From positions 186,001 through 250,000 of the forward strand of contig CP002098.1 in the NCBI GenBank assembly GCA_000145985.1: a DNA stretch of 64,000 nt, given 5' to 3'. Shown one piece after another: positions 57,086 to 64,000 of the stretch. The first letter of the stretch is position 1. Each line of letters begins with the position of its first letter. The notes beneath the pieces were generated by a model. The model was given only the letters and a program-made list of their open reading frames with translations. It was not told the origin of the DNA and ran no database searches. Position numbers and translations under genes: made by a program. This DNA is from Ignisphaera aggregans DSM 17230 (GTDB lineage Archaea > Thermoproteota > Thermoprotei_A > Sulfolobales > Ignisphaeraceae).

Positions 57086-57838
57086 TTATTGTGGTATCAG
57101 CTTAATATCATTGATACCTGTATCTGAGAGAGAATACATCTCTACACCTTTTCTAATTAGCCTTAAGATAAGCTTTTTAGCTATATCCAATTTTATCATC
57201 TTAATCCTTGGATCCTTTTCTCTTCCTATAGCTGAATATTTACCGATAGGCCCGTTAAAATTCATACCTCCTAAAATAAATCTCTTAACGCCAAGACCAT
57301 AGGCAATATATATTGCTCTATCTCCATCTGTAAAACCACCAAAGTTATATACATATGGCCTTGGCTCTACCTGTGTAGTCCCTATGATATATCCCTTGAA
57401 TCTCAATACATTAAAGAGTCTGTCAATGTTATCCCCATGAGCATGAACAAATATGTATACACCAAATCTACTAAGATACTCTATATCATTTAGATTTCCA
57501 TCGAGATCTGTAACAATTGCTGTAGGAATAATCCCTATCTCTAATAGATATGAAGATGCACCATCAGATACAAATATAGGGATATTCCTAATCAAATCAT
57601 TTTTCTCAGCAACATCAACATCTTTCTCAAGGCTTGGTCCTGCACCAAAGACTATAGCTACTCCTCTTGCCGAAATTATTCTAGAAATATCATTAGGGTG
57701 TATCACATTAATAGCTTTTTGAAGAATAGAGCTTAGAGTATCTGTTGAGATTTGATCCATATCAAAATTTAGTGGAAGAACACTTCTAATCCAGAGGTAT
57801 ATCTTATTCCACTCATCACGATCTATATACCAGTTCAT
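57086..57838 (-). CDS. mptE: 6-hydroxymethyl-7,8-dihydropterin pyrophosphokinase (archaeal type)
   Basis: Archaeal HPPK replacement (DUF115 family). From ATG 57838 (GGTGG just upstream; ATG 57856 is also in frame) the protein is 250 residues. VAIVFGAGPSLEKDVD, FVSDGASSYLLEIGIIPTAIVTDLDGN and FGGFTDGDRAIYIAYGLGVK are the family signatures. It activates the pterin with ATP for the DHPS-like enzyme encoded on the other strand nearby. Confidence 0.9.
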   Translation of the reverse strand: MNWYIDRDEWNKIYLWIRSVLPLNFDMDQISTDTLSSILQKAINVIHPNDISRIISARGVAIVFGAGPSLEKDVDVAEKNDLIRNIPIFVSDGASSYLLEIGIIPTAIVTDLDGNLNDIEYLSRFGVYIFVHAHGDNIDRLFNVLRFKGYIIGTTQVEPRPYVYNFGGFTDGDRAIYIAYGLGVKRFILGGMNFNGPIGKYSAIGREKDPRIKMIKLDIAKKLILRLIRKGVEMYSLSDTGINDIKLIPQ

Positions 57839-57952
57839 TTTGACCACCTTTTGCATTGGTGGAAGAGGTAAAGAGTGTGGAGTATTTTATTCTCTTCATA
57901 TTCAGAGCTTTACATTCATCCATTTACTTAGAGTTTTAATAAGCTTAGGATG

Positions 57953-58813
57953 CTAGAGGCCTAACTCAATTAGTTGTTCTAATGTTGTTTTCTTATATGC
58001 ATAGAGATTATGTGGATGTATACTTTCATAACTTTCAACTTCAACCTCTATAATAGTCTGTTTATCAAAACTCTTTATCTCTTTACCTATATTCCATATC
58101 GCTTCTCTTACAACATCCTCAATAAACATGGGCTTCTTATGAGCTTCTAAAACAAGTTTAGCTTCTTGAGTTCTCTTCAGAAGGGTGAATGTAGGTGCTG
58201 AGACACTATTAAATAGTGTTCTCGCTATCTTTTCTATTCCTATGAAGTTGCCCCTAGATATGATTCTACCTTTGAGCACTACTCTCTGCATATGGCTAGG
58301 AGCAATCTCAATATTTTGATTTAACATTGATGCTATTGACTCTTTAGCGCTGGGACATACTGTTATACCCTTTACCCCTACACTAAGTTTCCAAAATCTC
58401 TCGCCATTTCTTAGCCTCTCTACCTCTACCTCTATCTCTATTGGTTCAAGTCCTCTAATTCCATGGTACTCTATTTCAATATAATATGTTAGTTTTGCAT
58501 TGACAATAGCTCTCTTAATATATTCATGTTTCTCCAAAAGTTTTAGAGCCATTGCATCTAGATACTCTTCAATTGTCTTAGCCTCATATCTCTCTTCAAT
58601 AACCTCTAATAGAGCTTCAGCAGTTCTAGATAGATGTACACCCCTCCTACTACTATCAACATCTACATATAGACTTATATCGGCATCTAATGCAATAGAA
58701 CCTTTATCTGTCCTTAGCACAAGTTTTCTTCTCACATTTTTAAACCCCAGCATCTCAATATCTATTGATATTGTAGGTTCTTTATCCTGAAGCTCCATTT
58801 TGTCAACAACCAC
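57953..58813 (-). CDS. mptA: GTP cyclohydrolase MptA (FolE2 type)
   Basis: First step of archaeal pterin synthesis: GTP to 7,8-dihydroneopterin 2',3'-cyclic phosphate. The 286-residue tunnelling-fold protein has RRGVHLSRTAEALLEVI (about 56-72), GITVCPSAKESIA with the metal-binding Cys, and PSHMQRVVLKG. The cyclic phosphodiesterase MptB that would follow is not in the window. Start is GTG 58813 or ATG 58798. Lies 20 bp after the MetE-like gene. Confidence 0.9.
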   Translation of the reverse strand: MVVDKMELQDKEPTISIDIEMLGFKNVRRKLVLRTDKGSIALDADISLYVDVDSSRRGVHLSRTAEALLEVIEERYEAKTIEEYLDAMALKLLEKHEYIKRAIVNAKLTYYIEIEYHGIRGLEPIEIEVEVERLRNGERFWKLSVGVKGITVCPSAKESIASMLNQNIEIAPSHMQRVVLKGRIISRGNFIGIEKIARTLFNSVSAPTFTLLKRTQEAKLVLEAHKKPMFIEDVVREAIWNIGKEIKSFDKQTIIEVEVESYESIHPHNLYAYKKTTLEQLIELGL

Positions 58814-58832
58814 CTTATCCCTATACCTCGGT

Positions 58833-59807
58833 TTAAGATATGTGGAATTGCTTTATAGCTTTGACTATATTCTCAAGCTTCTTTATAGCTACCATATACT
58901 CTCTTTCCTCATCTTTTAACACACCTCTAAAGCCACCAAAACCACAATCACCAGAGATAAGATCTATACGACCACCAGTTTTCTCATAAGATTTTCTCAA
59001 TATCTCTAAGATGTTGTCTAACTCCTCTATCTGAATCTTCTTTGCACTAACAACACCTGGCGATATAATCTTATCATATTTTTCAATAATTGTTCTATCT
59101 ATAACTTCAAGATTTTCCGATGTATCATGGAATTCTAAGCTTATATATCTTATCCTAGGTGCTTGTGCTACTACTTCAAGGATTTTCCTATGTATTGGTC
59201 CACATATATGGATACCAAATTCAACACCTCCTATACTGCTTACCCTATCCAGATATTCAACTATATCTTCTTCCCTATAGTTAAACAGCATTCTTCTCCT
59301 GCCAATTACAAGAGATAGCGATGGTTCATCTATAAATATTATATTGTAGCCTAGTTCAGCTACATATCTAACCATATTTTCAACGAATCCTATGAAGAAC
59401 ATCTTTAAAATATCTTTATTAGCTAAAGCTGTAGATGAAATTCCCTTGGAGATATCCTCCGATAGATAGATACGTGAAGCTAATGTGAATGCCCCTGTTA
59501 TTGGAGCTCTAATACCCTTAAACACAATGTTTCTCTCTCTAATATACTTCATCGCTATTTCTGCATCGTCTATGTGAAAATATCTAACTTTTGTTAGATC
59601 TAATAGTTCTTCTCGTGAGAAGAAAAATTCTCTATTCCTATATACCACTCCATGTATTTCTAACGGCTGGAGATAGATTTCAATGAAACTTCTTAGCTGG
59701 GGATATGGCGGCACATCTAGACCTATCTTCGCCATATCATCAATAATACGTCTAATATTTTCATCACTATAACTAAGTGGAAAGCTTCCAACATGGCTAC
59801 TCCTCAT
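58833..59807 (-). CDS. Core MetE-like methionine synthase
   Basis: A 324-residue protein equal to only the C-terminal catalytic half of cobalamin-independent methionine synthase. SSHVGSFPLSYS opens it; zinc ligands appear as His200 and Cys202 (HICGP), Glu225 (SLEFHD) and Cys288 (GDCGFGG). It lacks the N-terminal half that binds polyglutamyl-folate. Such short enzymes in archaea methylate homocysteine from methyl-pterins or a corrinoid protein. Being in the pterin cluster, methyl-H4MPT-type donors are a good guess. Confidence 0.85.
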   Translation of the reverse strand: MRSSHVGSFPLSYSDENIRRIIDDMAKIGLDVPPYPQLRSFIEIYLQPLEIHGVVYRNREFFFSREELLDLTKVRYFHIDDAEIAMKYIRERNIVFKGIRAPITGAFTLASRIYLSEDISKGISSTALANKDILKMFFIGFVENMVRYVAELGYNIIFIDEPSLSLVIGRRRMLFNYREEDIVEYLDRVSSIGGVEFGIHICGPIHRKILEVVAQAPRIRYISLEFHDTSENLEVIDRTIIEKYDKIISPGVVSAKKIQIEELDNILEILRKSYEKTGGRIDLISGDCGFGGFRGVLKDEEREYMVAIKKLENIVKAIKQFHIS

Positions 59808-59892
59808 AGATTCTCACATATGTAACATTCTTTAACCAGACTCTTCATATTTCAACATATGCAAACTTTAAATTTTGTCTTAGTGAATAGAG

Positions 59893-60807
59893 ATGACTGG
59901 ATATTTAGAGGAATCAATAGCTAGGCTTAGGAATATTGTAGATAATTATGATGAAGTGGTTAATACTGTTATAAATCTTAGAGATCTATTGATATTTGAG
60001 TATAATTTGATGAATAGAAGATTAGTTCATCTAAGAGAGATTTCTAGAGCTATATTTGTAGGAGATATACATGGAGATTTGGATACACTTATAGAATTGC
60101 TAAGGATTTTAGACATAGATAATGAACTTAGGAGAGGTACATATCTAGTATTCCTAGGGGATTATATAGATCGAGGACCTTATCAATTAGAGGTTATAAT
60201 GTTTTTAGCTATTCTAAAGTCTATTTGGAGAGATCGTATAGTAATGCTAAGAGGTAATCACGAACCACCAGAGTGGCTACCTCCATCTCCCCATGACTTT
60301 CCTGAGATATTGATGGAGAGATTTGGATATAGAAAGGGTTTGGAAATCTATGAGACTATGAAAACAATCTTTGACTTATTACCACTAGCTCTCTACATCC
60401 CTAGAAAGGTATTGGCTGTTCATGGAGGACCACCAATTTCAAGAGTTTTGAGATATGATGATATTAATGATATATTCAGCATTGAGAATGATAAGGAGGC
60501 TATTGAAGAGATATTGTGGAGCGATCCTATAGATGAAGATATAGAATATGTTTATAGCTATCGTGGTGCAGGTAAATTATGGGGTAGGAAGATAACTATG
60601 CTTACACTACAAAAACTAGGTATAGAGCTGATTATTAGGGGACACGAGCCTTCTTATGAAGGCTATAAGTTTAATCATGACAATAGAGTTTTGACTATTT
60701 TCTCTATGAAGGGCTTTTATGGTAATATGGGCGCAGCTTGTCTAAGGATAGATTTTGATGATAAGGAATGGTTTAAAAATATCGCTAAAAATATCATTAC
60801 AATATAG
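59893..60807 (+). CDS. PPP-family serine/threonine protein phosphatase
   Basis: A 304-residue metallophosphatase with the three PPP motifs in order: FVGDIHGDLD, VFLGDYIDRGPY and MLRGNHEPP, then LAVHGGPP and IRGHEPSYEG with the last metal-binding histidines. Close to eukaryotic PP1/PP2A catalytic cores. Archaeal members dephosphorylate Ser/Thr on proteins. It has an N-terminal helical extension of about 50 residues. Confidence 0.9.
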   Translation: MTGYLEESIARLRNIVDNYDEVVNTVINLRDLLIFEYNLMNRRLVHLREISRAIFVGDIHGDLDTLIELLRILDIDNELRRGTYLVFLGDYIDRGPYQLEVIMFLAILKSIWRDRIVMLRGNHEPPEWLPPSPHDFPEILMERFGYRKGLEIYETMKTIFDLLPLALYIPRKVLAVHGGPPISRVLRYDDINDIFSIENDKEAIEEILWSDPIDEDIEYVYSYRGAGKLWGRKITMLTLQKLGIELIIRGHEPSYEGYKFNHDNRVLTIFSMKGFYGNMGAACLRIDFDDKEWFKNIAKNIITI

Positions 60808-60814
60808 TTTTATG

Positions 60815-62164
60815 CTACAATATACCCTTTGATAATACTCTTGCAGCAACTATTAATGGATGCCATACAGGAGCTGTTGCAGGCATATAGCTTAGATCTG
60901 AGAAGAATAGATCTTCTATAGTCACCCCCCTCTCAATAGCTATTGCAACAATATCTATATATCCAGCGACAATAGGATCCCACCCCACGATCTGTACACC
61001 TATTATCTTACTACTGCTACTCTCTATAATCATTTTGATATATACATCTTTAGAGGATGGATAGTAGTGAGCCTTTGTTTTCGCTCTTATCATCTTCGCT
61101 TCATATTTAATGTTTAGAGTTTTTGCCTCTTTTTCACTAATACCAGTTCTAGCAATATACAAGTCATAGAATTTTGTAATAGCTGTACCTATGACTCCTG
61201 GAAATCTTAGTATTCTTCCTCTAGCAGCATTTGCACCAGCAACAACACCTTCTTTATTAGCTGTAGGTGCTAGAGGTATCCATGTTCTTCTCTTTGTAAT
61301 TCTATGTATTTTTTCAGCTACATCTCCAGCAGCATATATGTCATCTATATTAGTCTCCATAAACTCATTAACCTCTATAGCACCTGTAGATCCAATTTTT
61401 ATACCAGCTTTTTGAGCTAGAGAAACATTGGGTTTAACCCCCATAGCTAGGATAACACCATCAACTCTATAGCTATTCACATTAGTTACAATACTTTCAA
61501 CTCGTTCCCTTCCATCAAAACCTATAACCTGTTCACCTAGATGAACCTCTACCCCCTTCTTTATGAGTTCATCAGCTACAATCTTAGCCATATCCTCATC
61601 TAATGATGCTGGAAGCAAGCTACTCTCTTTTTCAAACAATATAACCCTTTTCCCCAGCTCTAAAAGAGCTTCAGCCATCTCTATACCTAGATAGCTACCA
61701 CCAACAATACTAATAGTCCTCAGATTAGATAACTCATCCCTAAGATGGTGTACATATGCTGGATGTCTAATGGCATAAATACCCTTAAGATCTATACCTG
61801 GAATCCTCGGTATTATGGGTATGGCACCCGTAGCTATTATAAGTTTATCCCATATAATCTTCTCCTTGGTGTAATTATTTTTCTTCACCACCTCTACAAA
61901 ATGTTTATCAATATCTATATCTATAACCTCTGAATTAATTAAAACCTTGATTCCCCTCTCCCTCTCAAATACCTCTGGCGTATATGTGACAAGACTATCT
62001 CTACTACTAACTATACCAGAAATGAAATACGGTATACCGCAAGGACCATGAGTAATCATATCAGTAGCTTCAATAAGTATAACATTAGCATTAGGCATAA
62101 GTCTCTTTGCTCGTGCCGCTGCAGCAGAACCTGCAGCTCCACCACCAATAACTACTATATTCAA
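60815..62164 (-). CDS. CoA-disulfide reductase / NADH oxidase-like flavoprotein
   Basis: A 449-residue FAD- and NAD(P)H-dependent oxidoreductase. VIGGGAAGSAAAARAKRL (5-22) binds FAD, Cys42 in HGPCGIPYFISG is the single redox cysteine as in CoADR/NOX, SIVGGSYLGIEMAEALLELG binds NAD(P)H, and NIDDIYAAGDVAEK is the second FAD motif. Archaeal homologs reduce CoA disulfide, oxygen or sulfur (NSR-like), so substrate is open. Starts at TTG 62164. Confidence 0.88.
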   Translation of the reverse strand: MNIVVIGGGAAGSAAAARAKRLMPNANVILIEATDMITHGPCGIPYFISGIVSSRDSLVTYTPEVFERERGIKVLINSEVIDIDIDKHFVEVVKKNNYTKEKIIWDKLIIATGAIPIIPRIPGIDLKGIYAIRHPAYVHHLRDELSNLRTISIVGGSYLGIEMAEALLELGKRVILFEKESSLLPASLDEDMAKIVADELIKKGVEVHLGEQVIGFDGRERVESIVTNVNSYRVDGVILAMGVKPNVSLAQKAGIKIGSTGAIEVNEFMETNIDDIYAAGDVAEKIHRITKRRTWIPLAPTANKEGVVAGANAARGRILRFPGVIGTAITKFYDLYIARTGISEKEAKTLNIKYEAKMIRAKTKAHYYPSSKDVYIKMIIESSSSKIIGVQIVGWDPIVAGYIDIVAIAIERGVTIEDLFFSDLSYMPATAPVWHPLIVAARVLSKGIL

Positions 62165-62604
62165 GGCTTATCACAAACATTTAACATTAACCATACCTTA
62201 AAAACTTTATCTCAATGAAAGTAGTATTATTGATATACAAGTCTATCCCACTACGAATCATATTATAATATCATATCTTTAGAAGAATAATTACAGGGCT
62301 ATAGATTACTTTTAGTACAAACAATCCATAGATCTAATACTCGATGATACTTATCTATCATTAAAGGTCTAGTAGAGCTTTACGAGTATCAAATAAGGGA
62401 TCTTAACCTGTTGATGTCATTCGTAATGTTATATGATGCTTTAATGAGCTTATCAGTAAAAGGGTGTTTGTTGTTGAGACAAAAACATATATGTGGAGAT
62501 TAATGATACTAATACCTAGCGAAATGTTTAAGAATCTGAGATACAAAAATATAAAGAAGATTTATAGCTTAGTAGGAAATTGTTATGGAATGGTGAGATA
62601 AACC
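62165..62604. other. 440-bp gap without a recognised gene
   Basis: AT-rich sequence between the CoADR-like gene and a small membrane protein. The best open stretch is about 50 codons ending near 62506 without a good start or motif. A GGTGAG at about 62594 serves the next gene. I see no tRNA, repeat or box-C/D arrangement here. Confidence 0.4.
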
Positions 62605-62823
62605 TTGAGTCTCGCAGATCATTATAGATACTTCTTAACTATGCTATTCTGGGCCTTAATCTTAGAGATAATAGTAATTGTATACTATGCTGCATCTTCA
62701 TTGTATGACAGGTTTGAATTTGCGCTAACATTATTTTTGTTCATAATAACAGTTATAGCAATAGCTATAATCATAAGAAACATTAGAAAAGAATTACGTG
62801 AACATATTATTCCTACAACCTAG
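62605..62823 (+). CDS. Small two-helix membrane protein
   Basis: A 72-residue protein starting at TTG 62605 with GGTGAG about nine bases upstream. Two transmembrane helices are clear (about 12-31 and 37-57), followed by a charged cytoplasmic tail NIRKELREHIIPTT. No family recognised. The good ribosome binding site and tidy membrane topology argue it is real. It stands alone. Confidence 0.5.
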   Translation: MSLADHYRYFLTMLFWALILEIIVIVYYAASSLYDRFEFALTLFLFIITVIAIAIIIRNIRKELREHIIPTT

Positions 62824-63149
62824 AATATAAAAATAGAAATGTTAAGGTTTGTATAGATCTGTCAATAGAGATGGAAATACAGAGTTCTATTATAGATCAA
62901 ATATTGTATGCTATAAAAGCTCTATTAAATCATTAATACTGGCTTCCTTACTTAGGATCTATGGGTTTATTGGGAGTTGATCTTAGGTTTTTGTAAAACA
63001 TAGAATATTAATATTATTTTTACTAAACCAAATATCATTTTGAGTAAGATGTAGATAAACAACAATGTAATATTAACAATAGTAGCATAATAAAATATTT
63101 TAGCTAGATACAATAGCATTATATTCAGATGCTATTATTAGCCACATAT
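62824..63149. other. Gene-free stretch before the C/D RNA
   Basis: About 330 AT-rich bases between the small membrane protein and the guide RNA. All six frames are broken by stops and no motif is seen. TAATAAAATATTTTAGC at about 63090 may act as promoter for the guide RNA, though the TATA to RNA distance is longer than usual. Confidence 0.35.
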
Positions 63150-63151
63150 CC

Positions 63152-63208
63152 AATATGATGAAGAGTTACCTCGCTGAACGATGAAGACACCTGGTTTCAT
63201 CTGAATAG
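63152..63208 (+). ncRNA. C/D box guide sRNA
   Basis: All four boxes are present in order and at archaeal spacing: C box ATGATGA (63155-63161), 12-base guide, D' box CTGA (63174-63177), one-base-off C' ACGATGA (63178-63184), 16-base guide, D box CTGA (63201-63204). Such RNAs with L7Ae, Nop5 and fibrillarin direct 2'-O-methylation of rRNA or tRNA at the base pairing five bases upstream of D or D'. Targets would contain CGAGGTAACTC and ATGAAACCAGGTGT; I cannot place them without a search. Confidence 0.85.
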
Positions 63209-63243
63209 TTTATGTTGTTTATAGCTAATCTAGTGAAGCGATA

Positions 63244-63558
63244 CTAGCTAGTAGATCTAATTATAAATCTGGGAGGTTCTATCGATTCACTTTTACATCT
63301 TGGACATTTAGAGGGCTTTTTTGGTTCATCGAGATCAAATATATATCCACATCTTCTACATTTTGGCGGTATCATTAATAGAGCCTTTGTATGATTAGAT
63401 CTCCTAATACTTTTTGCAATATGTCTAAGATGTTCATATATTTCCCTAGGATTTTCTATTCCAACGATATTGGCTATAGCATCTACATCTAATGGCTCTG
63501 GAGAACTCTCCAAAACTTTAGTTATCTTCTTTCTAATACTATCTTCTATATCATTCAT
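63244..63558 (-). CDS. HTH and zinc-ribbon protein (putative transcription regulator)
   Basis: A 104-residue protein. Residues 1-60 form a winged-helix-like domain (DIEDSIRKKITKVLESSPEP, IANIVGIENPREIYEHLRHIAKS) and residues 65-95 a zinc ribbon, CRRCGYIFD ... CPRCKS. Small archaeal proteins of this build are often annotated as transcriptional regulators. It lies near nrdD in the same direction (134 bp) and might relate to it, but that is only proximity. Confidence 0.75.
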   Translation of the reverse strand: MNDIEDSIRKKITKVLESSPEPLDVDAIANIVGIENPREIYEHLRHIAKSIRRSNHTKALLMIPPKCRRCGYIFDLDEPKKPSKCPRCKSESIEPPRFIIRSTS

Positions 63559-63692
63559 AGATTATCGCCATAGCTTTGAATCTTAATTGAAAACCTTAGC
63601 GATATATATATCCTAGGAATATCTTATAACATTTTTAATGTTTTAGAATGATGCCAATTAAAAAGATTTCTATGAAAATTGCTTAGTATTGT

Positions 63693-64000
63693 TTATCTTG
63701 CAAGTTCCTCTAATTCTCTACTTAGATCTCTTCTCACATAGAATTCTGCTACTCTACCACTATTCCACGATTTTACTGGTCTATAATATCCCACTATTCT
63801 ACTCCACATATCCATTGATGTACCACATGATGGACATCTAGCTGTTCTTCCAATCACCCTTCTTCCACAGTTTGGACACACAGATATTGTTGGGGTTATA
63901 GACATATAGACAATGTCTTTCTCTCTAAGGGTTCTCAGCACAAATTTTGATATTACTTCGGGATCTATTTCACTGTCAATGAATATATGTTTAATTACTC
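63693..64000 (-). CDS. nrdD: Anaerobic ribonucleotide reductase C-terminus, 5' part outside window
   Basis: The minus frame is open to the right edge, giving the last 102 residues of a larger protein. The apparent start at 63941 is internal, since the frame continues upstream as SEIDPEVISKFVLRTLREKD. SITPTISVCPNCGRR and CPSCGTSMD are the NrdD zinc site, and SRIVGYYRPV carries the glycyl-radical glycine. The rest of NrdD and the activase NrdG lie outside or elsewhere. The enzyme makes deoxynucleotides without oxygen. Confidence 0.88.
   Translation of the reverse strand, partial: VIKHIFIDSEIDPEVISKFVLRTLREKDIVYMSITPTISVCPNCGRRVIGRTARCPSCGTSMDMWSRIVGYYRPVKSWNSGRVAEFYVRRDLSRELEELAR

Noticed and set aside
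63693-63941. An 82-residue zinc-ribbon protein starting at 63941
   Set aside because: The frame continues to the window edge and matches the NrdD C-terminus, so this is not a separate small gene.

Overview
The window is AT-rich archaeal DNA, almost certainly from a hyperthermophilic crenarchaeon of the Desulfurococcales/Ignisphaera kind. The evidence is an ESCRT-III (CdvB-type) protein, ribosomal protein L35Ae, GatD, a class II lysyl-tRNA synthetase, an ATP-dependent DNA ligase, a type IV uracil-DNA glycosylase, CTP-dependent riboflavin kinase, stomatin/NfeD, GPN-loop GTPase and AK6. Initiation often uses short GGTG-type Shine-Dalgarno sequences inside operons. The genus assignment is an inference from gene content, not from a search. 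I saw no insertion sequence, prophage or CRISPR array.

Layout. 1-9.1 kb: an amidohydrolase cut by the left edge, a PUA protein, a THUMP protein, tRNA-Leu(CAA), a GH5 glycoside hydrolase without signal peptide, a CDF metal transporter next to a NikR-like regulator, small membrane or cysteine-rich proteins, uracil-DNA glycosylase and a methyltransferase. 9.1-24 kb: mostly housekeeping genes (RibK, LysS, stomatin/NfeD, asparaginase, class III aminotransferase, AK6, ESCRT-III, L35Ae, DNA ligase, GatD) and a membrane-anchored DsbA-like thioredoxin. 24-35.5 kb: GPN GTPase, a lipid-linked GlcNAc-1-P transferase-like enzyme, phosphodiesterase, a PadR regulator with an ABC exporter, MarC, an EamA transporter, an ITP/XTP phosphatase, a large surface subtilisin-like protease, a PfkB kinase and a HAD hydrolase.

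35.6-49.8 kb is one tightly packed de novo purine operon: purC-purS-purQ-purL-purF-(purF paralog)-purD-purT-purE-purM-(divergent purP paralog)-purB-purP. Both one-carbon steps use formate and ATP (PurT, PurP), so the pathway needs no formyl-folate. Three things stand out. purQ has no ATG, GTG or TTG at its conserved N-terminus and appears to start at CTG. The second PurF has lost the catalytic Cys2 and the other glutaminase residues but keeps the PRPP loop and four cysteines. Of the two PurP proteins, one is canonical and one has a rewritten ATP-binding loop. No IMP cyclohydrolase is visible.

49.8-59.8 kb is a compact set of genes for a methanopterin-type pterin cofactor: MptA, MptE, MptD, a DHPS-like protein, RFAP synthase (MptG), a flavin/Fe-S dihydromethanopterin-reductase-like protein, DUF447 and DUF1464. 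A stand-alone formaldehyde-activating enzyme (Fae), a nucleotidyltransferase broken by a one-base frameshift in a T7 run, and a core MetE-like methionine synthase flank or join it. Together with the neighbouring formate-using purine operon, this makes about 24 kb devoted to one-carbon metabolism. This is the most interesting part of the window.

59.9-64 kb: a PPP phosphatase, a CoA-disulfide-reductase-like flavoprotein, a small membrane protein, a very clear C/D box guide RNA (63155-63204), an HTH/zinc-ribbon protein and the C-terminal end of an anaerobic ribonucleotide reductase running off the right edge.
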